This document shows, piece by piece, positions 7,974-17,461 of a DNA stretch of 39,025 bases (within the stretch, counting starts at the first letter, position 1; each line of letters opens with the position of its first letter). The notes below the pieces were generated by a model. That model was not told the DNA's origin. It saw only the letters and a program-made list of their open reading frames with translations, and ran no database searches. The translations under genes and the position numbers were made by a program. Origin of the DNA: UBA4951 sp963652335 (GTDB taxonomy: Bacteria > Bacillota_I > Bacilli_A > RFN20 > CAG-826); the NCBI GenBank assembly GCA_963652335.1, contig CAVJSS010000010.1, positions 1-39,025 on the forward strand. Direction: 5' to 3'.

Positions 7974-8002
7974 AAAACGGCCATTAATAATAAGGCCGTT
8001 TT
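7974..8002. terminator. Bidirectional terminator
   Basis: AAAACGGCC pairs with GGCCGTTTT around an 11-base loop, with A-runs on the left and T-runs on the right. It can end both the plus-strand transporter and the minus-strand tRNA-Pro transcript. Confidence 0.85.
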
Positions 8003-8011
8003 CTTTATCAG

Positions 8012-8087
8012 TGGTCGGAACGACGAGAATCGAACTCGTGACCTCCTGGTCCCGAACCAGGCGCACTACCGACTGTGCTACGTCCCG
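8012..8087 (-). tRNA. tRNA-Pro (anticodon CGG)
   Basis: On the minus strand a 76-base cloverleaf with encoded CCA can be folded. The acceptor stem is CGGGACG/CGUUCCG, the anticodon stem CCUGG/CCAGG has loop UUCGGGA, and the T arm has GUUCGAUUC. The anticodon CGG reads CCG. Confidence 0.95.
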
Positions 8088-8111
8088 ATGCGAATCAACC
8101 GCATAGGCTAA

Positions 8112-8140
8112 AATATATCACCACTAATTGAAGAAATCAA
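8112..8140 (-). promoter_or_regulatory. Promoter of tRNA-Pro inside the 3' end of polC
   Basis: TTGATT (8140-8135), 17 bases and TATATT (8117-8112) form a good promoter. The -35 lies in the last codons of polC and the polC stop codon lies in the spacer. Confidence 0.7.
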
Positions 8141-11100
8141 AGAGAGACAATTGATCGCTCTCTCCCATTCCATCCAACGCCCCGGCATCGCTTAAATCAA
8201 CGATATTGGTTTCTGACAAAGACGTTCTTTTGCGGAGATCCTCTTTGGAAGTGAATTCTCCGTCTTTCCTTGCCTTCACAACCGACTCGGCCGCACTTTG
8301 ACCCAAACCATCGATAACGGCAAAAGGAGGATATAGGGCGTTGTTTTCCTCATCGATGACAAAATCGTGAGCTTCTGATTTATAAAGGTCGATGTCATGG
8401 AATTTGAATCCGCGATCCAAAAATTCCGCGCAAACCCTCAAACCTTTCAAAATTTCTTCTTCCTTAGCAGAAAGAGGATTGCTCCGATCTTTGCTTCTCG
8501 CCTCCAAAGAATCGATGCGTTCGACCACCGCAGATAAGCCTTCGATCATCACCTTCAAATCGAATTTTTCGACATGGTCGGACAAATAAACGCCATAGAA
8601 GTGAAGCGGTTTGTATAACTTATACCAAGCGTTTCTAACGGCGTTGATAACGTAGGCCGTTGCATGTGCCCTAGGGAAAAGATATTGGATTCTTCTGCAG
8701 GATTCAATATACCATTCGGGAATGCCGTGTTCTCTAAGCATTCCGACCTTTTCTTCAATCTTGGTTCGATTGGCATGCCCTTTGTTCTTACGAACTATTT
8801 CCATGAATTTGAAAGATTCGAGCTTGTCACAGCCCATTTCGATCAAATACCGCATGATATCGTCACGGCAGCCAATGACCGAAGTGATGTCGGCTTTCCC
8901 CTGCTTGATCAAATCTTGGGCATTGAAGGCCCAAACATCGGTTCCATGGGATAAGCCTGAGATCGCCAATAAGTCGTTGAAGGTTCTTGGTTTGGCTTCG
9001 CTTAAAAGCCCTTGAACGAATGATGTTCCGAATTCAGGGATGCCTATCGCTCCCGTTTGGAATTTCAACGGATTGGTCTTAAGCCCTAGATTCTTAGGAG
9101 AATAAAACAGCGAAATGACCTTCTTGTCATTCATCGGAATCGATTTGAATGGAACTCCTGAGCTTAAGGCCAACTTGCGCAAAATCATTGGCTCAAGTTG
9201 GCCTAAAAGATCTAATTTAAGGACTTCGTCATGCATTGAATTGAAGTCAAAATGAGTCGTTAGCCAATCGGAACCTATGTCTTCTGCTGGATATTGGTAA
9301 GGGGTGAAATCGAAAACTGACATATCTTTCGGTATGACGACGATACCTCCTGGATGCTGTCCAGTGGTGCGCTTGACCCCTTTGCACATATTGGCGATCA
9401 TTGCGATTTTGGCAGATGGGATGCTGCTTGGATCGATACCTTGCCTTTCAAAATAGCCCCTTACGTAACCGAAAGCGTTCTTATCGGCAACGGTTTGGAT
9501 CGTGCCGGCCCTAAAGCAATTCTCAGGTCCAAGAAGCTGCCTTGTATAATCATGGGCAATGGATTGATAATCTGGCGGGAAGTTCAAATCGATATCAGGC
9601 GTTTTGTCCGCATTGAAGCCCAAGAACGTTTCGAATGGGATATTTTGACCATTGGCTTTCATCAAAGTGCCACATTCTGGGCAATATTTGTCTTCCAAAT
9701 CAAAGCCCGAGCAGATCTTTGGATCGGTGCTCCATTCGAAATGTTTGCATTTAGGGCAAAGATAGTGAGGCTCAAGAGGGTTCACTTCGGTAATATCGGC
9801 CATCGTAGCAACGAAAGAAGAGCCGACCGAACCACGTGAACCGACGAAATATCCGTCAGCATCTGCTTTGTTGATAATTTTATGGGCAATGTAATAAATA
9901 ACCGAATATCCGCCGTTGATAATGCCGTTAAGTTCTTTGTCTAAACGTTCTTTTACTTTTGGATCCGGGTTCGGGCCATAATATTTTTCCAAATTCGAAT
10001 AGCAGAGTTTTCTAAGCAATTCATCCGATCCGGGCAAGTTGGCGTTTGGGGCGAACGTTCCTTCCTTTATTGGATAGACGGTTTCAATTTGATCGGCAAC
10101 CCAATTGGAATTACCGATGACGAATTCCTTGGCCCTATCTTCCGACACCCATGCTTTGAATGAATCAAGCATCTCCCTTGTGGAGCGGAAATGTTGGTCT
10201 GGGTTTGGAAACGGCGGAAGCTTTTCTCTAAAGGACGGATTAAGGGGGTGCCTGCCACCGCCAATAGCTTTGGTGTCGATGAATACATCACGGGCAATTT
10301 TGTCTTCTGGATTCACGTAATGACAATCGCCAGTCGCAACGATTCTGACTCCGACTTCATCCGCGGCTTTGATGATCAATCTCAGCATTTGATGAAGCCT
10401 TTCTTCCGTAAGGTCTCCGACATTTAGCAAGTAGGAATAGTTTTCTATCGGTTGTATTTCAACGTAATCGTAATAGGAGATGACTTCTTTTAGCTTTTCG
10501 TAGCCAGAATACATGGCCGTATCGAAAACCTCGCCGTTCCAGCAAGCTGAGCCAATCAAAAGATGCTGGCGGTATTTGGCGATGACGTGCTTTGGGATTT
10601 TCGGCACGTCTGCCAAATATTCCGTGTTCGAAAGCGAGACCAATTCATAAAGATCTTTAAGTCCTTGCTCATCTTTCACCAACACGATCGCATGATGAGG
10701 ACGAATGTTCTTGAAGAATGAGGAAACGGTCATCTTAATCTTCATTTGAAGTTCGTTGCCGATAAGATTAGGAAAATTGTCTTCAGTAAAGCGCAGATTC
10801 ATCAGATCTTCGTGCTTCATGGTTTGGCTTTCATCCAACCGCATCAAAATAACCGACCAAGCTTCAGACAGGGCTTCGGCATCAAAATCGGCGCGGTGAG
10901 CCTCTTCATCATTATAGGTATCCAAGCATAAAGCAGATGAAAGGGCGCCTAAGTTATGATATCTACGTTCTGGGAACAAATAGTGAGACAAGGCCAAGGT
11001 ATCGATAACAGGGTTTTTGAAGATTTCCTTACCCATTCTACGCCTTGCTTCGTTTATGAAAGAGAAGTCGAATGAGGCGTTGTGGGTGACAAGTATGTTG

Positions 11101-12470
11101 TCTCCGATGAATTTTTCGATTCTATCCATCACTTGTTCGATTGTTGGACAATCCTTGACCATTTCGTCGGTGATATGGGTTTTGGCTTGGATTTTTGCTG
11201 GAATAGGCATTTCCGGATTGATCAGAATATCCAATCTATCCACTATGATGCCGTTTTCCATAATGACTCCGCCGAATTCGGTAATCCGATCAAAAACAGC
11301 AGAAAGTCCAGTGGTTTCCAAGTCGAATATGCAATAACGGGCCGTATTCAATAATCTATCGCATGGATTGAAGACATATTTCTGACGCGGTTCAAACATA
11401 TAGAATTCGCATCCATAAATAGGCTTAAGCCCGTTTTTGGCAGCGAATTTCTGAAGTTCGGGGAAGGCTTGAATATTGCCATGATCAGTTAAAGCGATTG
11501 CCTTCATTCCCATGGATTTGGCTACTTTGCAGTAATTTTCCACTTCACCAAGCCCGTCCATGACTGACATTTTGGAATGAAGATGGAGCTCGACTCTTTT
11601 TTCTTCTTCCGGATCGGTTCTCAATTCTTTCGGAGGAAGGATGTCGACATAATCCAAAAAAAGGCTGCGCTCTCCGGAATAACGGTCAAAATCCATCTTC
11701 CCTCTGACATTGACATGAAGATCGTCTTTCAATTCCAATAATTTGGTTCTTGGCAAGGCAGCGTCGTTTTCCATCGCCGTGCATTTGATGGCGCCTTTGC
11801 CATCTCCGATGCCAAACGAAACTCGGATTTTCCCGCCCTGTGCCGTTTTGGCTTCGACGTTGAACAAATCACCAACCAAATCGATGTTTTGCGGCGAAAG
11901 CGATTCAACTTCTTCGATGCAATTAAGTTTCATGTAATTGCCCTTCGTGTTGAATTTGACGTTGCGTTTGCCTTGAAGGGCCACCTTTTCGGCTAGTCGC
12001 ATTTCTTCTTTTCTTTTTTTCTCTTCTTCATCGATTATTTCTTTTGCCTCGACTTCGTAAGGGTAATTTATATATTGGAAAAGATCGAAGAGATCATCGG
12101 CGATATCTTCAGCTTGAGAACGTTGCCTTTCATTCGTGTAGGAAATGACCAATTTGTTTCCGACTATGCTTATATCGAGGTTATGAAATATTCTTCTTTC
12201 GCTAACTAGCCAATCGTTGACGAAAGAAGCGATAGAGTCTTCGCTGATCTCTCCGTATTCGAAATCAAGCACAAAAGGGTATTCGATTGTTTCTAATCCG
12301 CTTTGGAATTGTTCAAAGGCGTAAAAATCCCACCCAGTCTCCTTTTTGATGGTCATATGAAAAACTGATGGGTCGTTTGGATCCAATTTGGCCACCTTGA
12401 AATCCATGTCGAAACCATCGGTGTTCTGAATGCCGATAGAATTGAGGAATCTAACGATTTTCGTACTCAT
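8124..12470 (-). CDS. polC: DNA polymerase III subunit alpha, PolC type
   Basis: This 1448-residue protein is the main replicative polymerase of low-GC Gram-positives, with built-in 3'-5' proofreading. Domains in order: N-terminal region; OB fold (about 185-280); PHP domain (HLHS 296-299, DHGN 329-332) with the DEDD exonuclease inserted (FDLETTG 382-388, HNASFDF 463-469); and palm and fingers with GSRGSVGSS (877-885). A zinc site CPKC...C...CPEC (905-933) and the catalytic PDIDLNF (Asp959, Asp961) follow. Length matches the family. Its ATG overlaps the rseP stop (ATGA), so it is the last gene of the pyrH-frr-cdsA-dxr-rseP-polC operon. In B. subtilis proS lies between rseP and polC; it is absent here. 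Confidence 0.98.
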   Translation of the reverse strand: MSTKIVRFLNSIGIQNTDGFDMDFKVAKLDPNDPSVFHMTIKKETGWDFYAFEQFQSGLETIEYPFVLDFEYGEISEDSIASFVNDWLVSERRIFHNLDISIVGNKLVISYTNERQRSQAEDIADDLFDLFQYINYPYEVEAKEIIDEEEKKRKEEMRLAEKVALQGKRNVKFNTKGNYMKLNCIEEVESLSPQNIDLVGDLFNVEAKTAQGGKIRVSFGIGDGKGAIKCTAMENDAALPRTKLLELKDDLHVNVRGKMDFDRYSGERSLFLDYVDILPPKELRTDPEEEKRVELHLHSKMSVMDGLGEVENYCKVAKSMGMKAIALTDHGNIQAFPELQKFAAKNGLKPIYGCEFYMFEPRQKYVFNPCDRLLNTARYCIFDLETTGLSAVFDRITEFGGVIMENGIIVDRLDILINPEMPIPAKIQAKTHITDEMVKDCPTIEQVMDRIEKFIGDNILVTHNASFDFSFINEARRRMGKEIFKNPVIDTLALSHYLFPERRYHNLGALSSALCLDTYNDEEAHRADFDAEALSEAWSVILMRLDESQTMKHEDLMNLRFTEDNFPNLIGNELQMKIKMTVSSFFKNIRPHHAIVLVKDEQGLKDLYELVSLSNTEYLADVPKIPKHVIAKYRQHLLIGSACWNGEVFDTAMYSGYEKLKEVISYYDYVEIQPIENYSYLLNVGDLTEERLHQMLRLIIKAADEVGVRIVATGDCHYVNPEDKIARDVFIDTKAIGGGRHPLNPSFREKLPPFPNPDQHFRSTREMLDSFKAWVSEDRAKEFVIGNSNWVADQIETVYPIKEGTFAPNANLPGSDELLRKLCYSNLEKYYGPNPDPKVKERLDKELNGIINGGYSVIYYIAHKIINKADADGYFVGSRGSVGSSFVATMADITEVNPLEPHYLCPKCKHFEWSTDPKICSGFDLEDKYCPECGTLMKANGQNIPFETFLGFNADKTPDIDLNFPPDYQSIAHDYTRQLLGPENCFRAGTIQTVADKNAFGYVRGYFERQGIDPSSIPSAKIAMIANMCKGVKRTTGQHPGGIVVIPKDMSVFDFTPYQYPAEDIGSDWLTTHFDFNSMHDEVLKLDLLGQLEPMILRKLALSSGVPFKSIPMNDKKVISLFYSPKNLGLKTNPLKFQTGAIGIPEFGTSFVQGLLSEAKPRTFNDLLAISGLSHGTDVWAFNAQDLIKQGKADITSVIGCRDDIMRYLIEMGCDKLESFKFMEIVRKNKGHANRTKIEEKVGMLREHGIPEWYIESCRRIQYLFPRAHATAYVINAVRNAWYKLYKPLHFYGVYLSDHVEKFDLKVMIEGLSAVVERIDSLEARSKDRSNPLSAKEEEILKGLRVCAEFLDRGFKFHDIDLYKSEAHDFVIDEENNALYPPFAVIDGLGQSAAESVVKARKDGEFTSKEDLRKRTSLSETNIVDLSDAGALDGMGESDQLSLFDFFN

Positions 12471-13897
12471 ATAAGCCTAATGATATCCTTTACCAATATA
12501 AATGCCGCAAAGACCATAAGCAGCCCGATTCCAATATAGGAAATGGTCTGTTTGACCTTTGTTGGGATCTTCTTTCTTGCAACTTTTTCGACAATCGCAA
12601 CGACGATCTGCCATCCATCTAAACCAGGGAACGGCAATAAATTCAGGATGGCTAAATTCAGAGAAATCAACCCACCATAGAAGAAGAAAGTCCTGCCAGC
12701 CCCCATGTAATTCGTCAAGGAAGAGATGGAAGCCCCCATAGCGACTACGCCACCGATATTATCGAAATTGAAACTGAACATTTGTTTTAAGGCATTTCCG
12801 ATCATTGGGAAGAACGATACCCATTGCTCACATCCTGTTTTCAGCTTTTCCCCATATTTGGTTTGAACCTTGACGGGGGTCATCTGAACTTTATTGAAAT
12901 CCCATGTTTTATCTTTGTAAGTCGAGGTAATCGAATGCTTGACAACCGAGTATTTTTCGTCCTTGGATTCTAAGGAGCTTAGATTCAAGGATATTTGGTC
13001 ACCATCTGTAAGATTGATGGCCCCTGCCTCCATATTTGGCATCGCGGTTATATCTAATTTATTGAAATTTTCGTTATCGATCAGAGTGTCGCTGTTTATA
13101 TAAAACGTAAGGCACGACATCAAATCGTTAGCTTTTGTTTCATATTTGGGATAATAAAGGGCAGTCACTTTCTTTTCTTGCCCCAAAGAAATCAAAGTAG
13201 CTTCGTTATCGATCAAATATCCGGCTACGGAACCACTCTTGTTTTGAGCAAGGCCCGTAACGTAGACATATCCATCGTCCCAAGACAACGTTTCATCGTA
13301 AGAAGAAACGAACCCAACGGCATAATTATCGGTCCCAGAGGCGAAAAGACTCATTTTCCCATAATCATTGGTGACGATTCCTGTATTTGACTCGCTTAAT
13401 GTAATTCCCGTATTAATGCGATAACCGACACGATATTGCGGATATGCTGTCGCATAAATCAAGCAAAAAACGAACGAAATGATGAAATTGACAACAACGC
13501 CGGCAAGCATGATTATTATGCGTTGCCACAATGGCTTTCTTTCTAAAGAACGATCCAATGGGATGACATTGCCGTCCGCGTCCTTCATCTCATTTGGGCC
13601 GATCTCATCATTGGCGACGTATTCTTCGCCCTTGCGCTTAGCTTCCTTTTCCTGCGCATCGGCGGAATACATCGATACATAGCCACCTAACGGGATGATG
13701 CGCAAAGAAAAAGTCGTTTCGCCTTTCTTGCGTTTTTTTGAAAAGATCTTGGGACCGAAACCAATCGAAAATTCGTTGCAATAAACACCGAATAACTTAG
13801 CGAAAAGGAAATGACCAGCTTCATGGGCGGAAACCAATATGCCTAATATAGCTATAAGAAGGATAATGGTCAGGATGATGTTCAAAGCTTGGCTCAT
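12467..13897 (-). CDS. rseP: RseP/RasP-type intramembrane zinc metalloprotease
   Basis: This is a 476-residue site-2 protease of the inner membrane, which cuts transmembrane segments of anti-sigma factors and leftover signal peptides. HEAGH at 25-29 gives the zinc ligands and glutamate. The C-terminal LLPFPGLDGWQ carries the second-half Asp ligand. Four hydrophobic segments are visible (N-terminal, near 105-125, and two near the C terminus). The roughly 250-residue extracellular part between the second and third segments is long and does not show the usual PDZ motifs, so the substrate filter may be divergent. The gene is coupled by ATGA overlaps to dxr upstream and polC downstream. Family identity is firm; the substrate is not known. 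Confidence 0.95.
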   Translation of the reverse strand: MSQALNIILTIILLIAILGILVSAHEAGHFLFAKLFGVYCNEFSIGFGPKIFSKKRKKGETTFSLRIIPLGGYVSMYSADAQEKEAKRKGEEYVANDEIGPNEMKDADGNVIPLDRSLERKPLWQRIIIMLAGVVVNFIISFVFCLIYATAYPQYRVGYRINTGITLSESNTGIVTNDYGKMSLFASGTDNYAVGFVSSYDETLSWDDGYVYVTGLAQNKSGSVAGYLIDNEATLISLGQEKKVTALYYPKYETKANDLMSCLTFYINSDTLIDNENFNKLDITAMPNMEAGAINLTDGDQISLNLSSLESKDEKYSVVKHSITSTYKDKTWDFNKVQMTPVKVQTKYGEKLKTGCEQWVSFFPMIGNALKQMFSFNFDNIGGVVAMGASISSLTNYMGAGRTFFFYGGLISLNLAILNLLPFPGLDGWQIVVAIVEKVARKKIPTKVKQTISYIGIGLLMVFAAFILVKDIIRLI

Positions 13898-15039
13898 AAG
13901 TCCTCCTTATTTGCTTTAATCCATTCGCGTGTCTTAATATCAATCGATTCAAGTTCGTCAAATGATGGTTCAATTATATTGGAGATGTTCTTTAATGCCA
14001 ATTCGCACAAATAGACTATGTCTAAGAATTTGATTTCGTTTTGTAGAAAAAGATGCACCGCTTCTTCGTCTGCGGCATTTAGAATCGTTAAGGCAGCGCC
14101 ACCCATTTCCTTTGCTTTTTCGCATAAAGGAACAGCCGGAAACCTTTTATCATCGAATTTAGAAAATGTATATGGGAGCTCGCTTAGGGAATCGACCTCA
14201 ATGACGTCATCATAGGAAACATTTCCTTCTTTCAAAGCGAATTCAATTGGCTTTTTCATATCAGGCTTACCAACTTGGATCAAATAGGTTCCGTCTTTTA
14301 ATAACAAGCCGGAATGTACGTATGATTCCGGATGGACGATTATTTCTATTTGGCTCGTTTTGAATCCGAAAAGCTCCGAGGCTTCGATGATCTCGAATCC
14401 TTTGTTCATCAAAGTAGCTGAATCGATCGTTATCTTTTGTCCCATTTTCCAAGAAGGGTGTATCAAGGCCTCTTCTTTGCTCACTTTGCCCAAATCAACA
14501 TTTTTGAAGTAAAATGGCCCACCGCTTGCGGTAAGGATTACATTTTCGATTTCTTTTTTGTTTTCATGCAAACACTTTGCAATCGCGACATGTTCAGAAT
14601 CGATTGGGTACAATTTACCATTATGCTCAATGAGGGCTTTTTTTATCAAATCGCCGCCGCAGACCAACGATTCTTTATTGGCTAGGCACAATATCTTATC
14701 GTTTTCCAACGTATATAAACTCGGCTTCAAGCCGACAAATCCAAGCAATGCATTAACGACAATTTCAGCCTTGCTTTCTTTGATTAGCTTTATCAATCCA
14801 TCATTTCCGCAATACCAATTTATATTGGGATATTTGCTTTTGAAATAAGCGAGATCCGCTTCGTTTCTGACGCATATATGTTTGCAAGTTGGAAATTTTT
14901 GAATTATCGATTCAAGGCAATCGATTCTCTTTCCGACGCTTACGCCAAGCAAATTAAAGGAGCAGCCTTCGCGCTCCAAAACTTCGATTGTTTGGCTGCC
15001 TATGGAACCAGAGGCACCCAAAATGACGACGCTACGCAT
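13894..15039 (-). CDS. dxr: 1-deoxy-D-xylulose-5-phosphate reductoisomerase
   Basis: This 381-residue cytosolic enzyme makes 2-C-methyl-erythritol 4-phosphate, the committed step of the MEP isoprenoid pathway, using NADPH and a divalent metal. The NADPH site GASGSIGSQT is at the N terminus. LTASGGPF, the metal-ligand stretch PIDSEH and HPSWKMGQKITIDSATLMNK are typical of the family. Length matches. It starts directly after cdsA (adjacent bases) and overlaps rseP by ATGA. The usual neighbour uppS, which uses the products of this pathway, is missing from the cluster. Confidence 0.97.
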   Translation of the reverse strand: MRSVVILGASGSIGSQTIEVLEREGCSFNLLGVSVGKRIDCLESIIQKFPTCKHICVRNEADLAYFKSKYPNINWYCGNDGLIKLIKESKAEIVVNALLGFVGLKPSLYTLENDKILCLANKESLVCGGDLIKKALIEHNGKLYPIDSEHVAIAKCLHENKKEIENVILTASGGPFYFKNVDLGKVSKEEALIHPSWKMGQKITIDSATLMNKGFEIIEASELFGFKTSQIEIIVHPESYVHSGLLLKDGTYLIQVGKPDMKKPIEFALKEGNVSYDDVIEVDSLSELPYTFSKFDDKRFPAVPLCEKAKEMGGAALTILNAADEEAVHLFLQNEIKFLDIVYLCELALKNISNIIEPSFDELESIDIKTREWIKANKEDL

Positions 15040-16077
15040 TTAGAAAATCCATCCTTGAGCGAACAACGAAATGATAATCGCGGTCCCCAATGAAGCTAAA
15101 ATAGGCGAATCGAATCTATCTAAGATTCCTCCATGCCCTGGAAGCAAATTTGAAAAATCTTTGATTTCCTGTCCACGTTTGATCAAAGAGAAGGCCAAAT
15201 CTCCTAATGTTCCAATCAAAGGCAAAAGGATGCCTAAAATCAATATCCTCCACCAATGATAGATATCCAAAATAGGCAAAATCGGGTAATTTAGGCCAGC
15301 AGCCAAGAACATGATGCCAATGGAGAACAACGCTCCCGTGCCCCAACCGATAAAGAATCCTTCCCAAGTCTTTTTTGGGGAAACCCTTGGGTTCATCTTG
15401 TGTTTGCCAAATAACATGCCACCAAAATAAGCAAATACATCAGTTATTGAAACTATCGCAAACACGATGAACAATAAGCCAGCAGACCAAACCCATTTGA
15501 ACGCCAAGGAATCACTTATGTCTTTCGCAAACTGGGATTCAATCGCTATGACTGGATAAAAACGACAAACGATCATCGACTGCAATCCCAAAGACACGAG
15601 CAAGGAAAGCGTGAACAAATGGGCGATGTCTTTGAAATCAAACCCTTTGTCTAAAATAGCGATAAGGAAGTAAATAATCAAACATATCCCTATTATGCTT
15701 ACCGGAATATTAAGCCCGACAAAAGAATCTTCTAATTTGAAAAAGAATTCTGTTCCGGCTTCTTTTGCCAATATGGCATTTTGGACATTAGTATCAATCA
15801 ATGGCCAAAATATAAGCAAATAGCCAAATAAATAAGTAAGAACCCAGATCCACCAGCCAAACTTTTTCTTGGATGATTTGAGTATCTCGCAAATCCCAAA
15901 ACCAGCCAAGACGGCAATGAAAGCCATCATTACCCAACCACCGAAAATAGCGGCCACGAGAAAGCATGCCACCAATGGTATAGCGACCAATGTGCGAGTC
16001 CTTATGCTCGCTTTTTGCTCTCCGGTAATCTCATTGGGCTGGATCTTTTTTATTTCATGTTCTTCGTTGTTGGCCAT
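15040..16077 (-). CDS. cdsA: Phosphatidate cytidylyltransferase (CDP-diglyceride synthase)
   Basis: This is a 345-residue polytopic membrane enzyme that turns phosphatidic acid and CTP into CDP-diacylglycerol for phospholipid synthesis. The signature is at the C terminus: SPKKTWEGFFIGWGTG and then GHGGILDRFDSP, matching the family's S-x(8)...HGG-DR-D pattern. Multiple hydrophobic helices precede it. The protein is longer than the usual 260-280 residues, mainly because of a charged N-terminal tail of about 25 residues and a loop near 120. It sits between frr (4 bases) and dxr in one operon. Confidence 0.96.
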   Translation of the reverse strand: MANNEEHEIKKIQPNEITGEQKASIRTRTLVAIPLVACFLVAAIFGGWVMMAFIAVLAGFGICEILKSSKKKFGWWIWVLTYLFGYLLIFWPLIDTNVQNAILAKEAGTEFFFKLEDSFVGLNIPVSIIGICLIIYFLIAILDKGFDFKDIAHLFTLSLLVSLGLQSMIVCRFYPVIAIESQFAKDISDSLAFKWVWSAGLLFIVFAIVSITDVFAYFGGMLFGKHKMNPRVSPKKTWEGFFIGWGTGALFSIGIMFLAAGLNYPILPILDIYHWWRILILGILLPLIGTLGDLAFSLIKRGQEIKDFSNLLPGHGGILDRFDSPILASLGTAIIISLFAQGWIF

Positions 16078-16081
16078 TTTC

Positions 16082-16627
16082 TCAGATGGATAGAATCTCT
16101 TCGGTTTTGCTAGCTAGAAGTTCATCGACTTGTTTGTTTACGACATCCACTTCTTTCTGAATGTCTTCTTGGACTCTCTTTTGATAGTCTTCGCTCATTT
16201 CTTCGTCGTTTTTCACCAATTCCATGAAATCGCGGCGGATGTTGCGGATGGCGACTCTTGATTCTTCGGCGATCTTTTTGGCGTCCTTGGCGACGTTTTT
16301 GCGAACATCCTCCGTCATCGGAGGGAAAATCAAACGGATGGAATCGGCTTCGACTTGCGGATTGATGCCGATATTGGCTGCCGCAATCGCAGACGCTATC
16401 GTTTTCAGATCTTCTCTCGAATATGGCTTAACGAGAAGCTGGCGTGGCTCAGGCATGGAGATCTGGCAAAGTGAATCGATATCCATCTGATCTCCGTAAT
16501 AATCGCAGTTGATGCCATTCAAAATGGCAGGGTTGGCTCTTCCCGAACGAAGCTTGGAAAAGTTGTGTTTCAAAGCTTCGATGCATTTGTTGAGAGATTC
16601 TCTCGCTTCATTTACCAATGGATCCAT
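16082..16627 (-). CDS. frr: Ribosome recycling factor
   Basis: This 181-residue protein splits the post-termination ribosome together with EF-G. Family features are LRSGRANPAILNGI, the middle PEPRQLLVKPYS, and the helical RNIRRDFMELVKNDE segment; length is close to the usual 185. The start follows a clear AAGGAG. It lies 3 bases after pyrH, as in most Firmicutes. Confidence 0.98.
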   Translation of the reverse strand: MDPLVNEARESLNKCIEALKHNFSKLRSGRANPAILNGINCDYYGDQMDIDSLCQISMPEPRQLLVKPYSREDLKTIASAIAAANIGINPQVEADSIRLIFPPMTEDVRKNVAKDAKKIAEESRVAIRNIRRDFMELVKNDEEMSEDYQKRVQEDIQKEVDVVNKQVDELLASKTEEILSI

Positions 16628-16630
16628 AAA

Positions 16631-17353
16631 TTACTCCTTGCTGACTATGGTGCCTAAATCCGCTCCGCAGACAACGTCCTTCAAAACTTCCGGAGAAGCC
16701 ATGTTGAACACTCTTATTTCGACATCGCTGTCTTCAAGCATGGCAACTGCCGTCAAATCCATGACGCCCAATTTTCTTTCGACCACTTCTCTGAAAGTGA
16801 TTTTCTTGATCAATTTGGCATTCGGATTGGCCCTAGGATCGTCATCCAAGACTCCTTCGACCCCGTTTTTGCCCATCAATATGGCCTGGGCTCCGACTTC
16901 TTTGGCCCTCAATGCGGCCGCCGAATCAGTAGTGAAAAACGGATTTCCCGTGCCACCGGCAAAGATGACAACCCGGCCCTGATCCATATGGTGGATGGCT
17001 TTCCTTCTAAGATATGGTTCGCAGACCTGAGGAACGTTGATCGAACTCATGACCCGGCATTCCATTCCATCTTTTTCGATGGCGGATTGAAGAGCCAATG
17101 CGTTCATGATCGTCCCAAGCATTCCCATATAGTCGGCAACGGAAGGTTCGATTCCGATTTTTTCGGCCAAACGTCCCCTCCAAATATTGCCAGCCCCAAC
17201 GACGACCCCGATTTCGACACCGAGGTCTTTGACGCTCTTGATGGCTTTCGCGACATTGGCTAATTGAACGTTGTCAAGAATTGTGGAATCAGAGCGATCG
17301 GCCAATGATTCGCCACTGATTTTGATGATGACTTTGGTGTACTTAGGTTTCAT
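16631..17353 (-). CDS. pyrH: UMP kinase
   Basis: This 240-residue UMP kinase of the amino-acid-kinase fold makes UDP for RNA, DNA and sugar-nucleotide synthesis. KISGESL near the N terminus, VVGAGNIWRGR, the VIFAGGTGNPFFTTD nucleotide region and the VMDLTAV segment are all present. I chose the ATG at 17353, which gives the family's normal length. An extension to a TTG at 17371 would start inside the TATAAT box (17363-17368). That box ends 9 bases before the ATG, so the mRNA is nearly leaderless. It is first gene of the operon running to polC. Confidence 0.97.
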   Translation of the reverse strand: MKPKYTKVIIKISGESLADRSDSTILDNVQLANVAKAIKSVKDLGVEIGVVVGAGNIWRGRLAEKIGIEPSVADYMGMLGTIMNALALQSAIEKDGMECRVMSSINVPQVCEPYLRRKAIHHMDQGRVVIFAGGTGNPFFTTDSAAALRAKEVGAQAILMGKNGVEGVLDDDPRANPNAKLIKKITFREVVERKLGVMDLTAVAMLEDSDVEIRVFNMASPEVLKDVVCGADLGTIVSKE

Positions 17354-17362
17354 ATTGCCTTT

Positions 17363-17368
17363 ATTATA
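17363..17368 (-). promoter_or_regulatory. -10 box of the pyrH operon, near-leaderless
   Basis: A consensus TATAAT on the minus strand ends 9 bases before the pyrH ATG. The sequence where a -35 box would sit is the hairpin at 17377-17391, and no TTGACA-like box is seen. Confidence 0.65.
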
Positions 17369-17376
17369 CAAAGAAA

Positions 17377-17391
17377 GAGCCCCTAGGGCTC
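17377..17391. terminator. Second hairpin between tsf and pyrH
   Basis: GAGCCC/GGGCTC with a 3-base loop is followed on the minus strand by TTTCTTTG and on the plus strand by ATTTTTTT. It may back up the tsf terminator; it abuts the pyrH promoter. Confidence 0.6.
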
Positions 17392-17423
17392 ATTTTTTTA
17401 AAAAGAATGCTGCCAAAGAAAAA

Positions 17424-17445
17424 ATCCCATGGAAAACCAAGGGAT
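17424..17445 (-). terminator. tsf terminator
   Basis: A 9-bp stem with one mismatch (ATCCC..TGG with CCA..GGGAT) and a 4-base loop is followed on the minus strand by TTTTTCTTT. It lies 16 bases after the tsf stop codon. Confidence 0.85.
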
Positions 17446-17461
17446 CATTTCGATTCGAATC

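Noticed and set aside
7629..8066. 145-codon minus-strand frame
   Set aside because: It crosses tRNA-Pro and its terminator and is antisense to the transporter; its sequence is the mirror of those genes.
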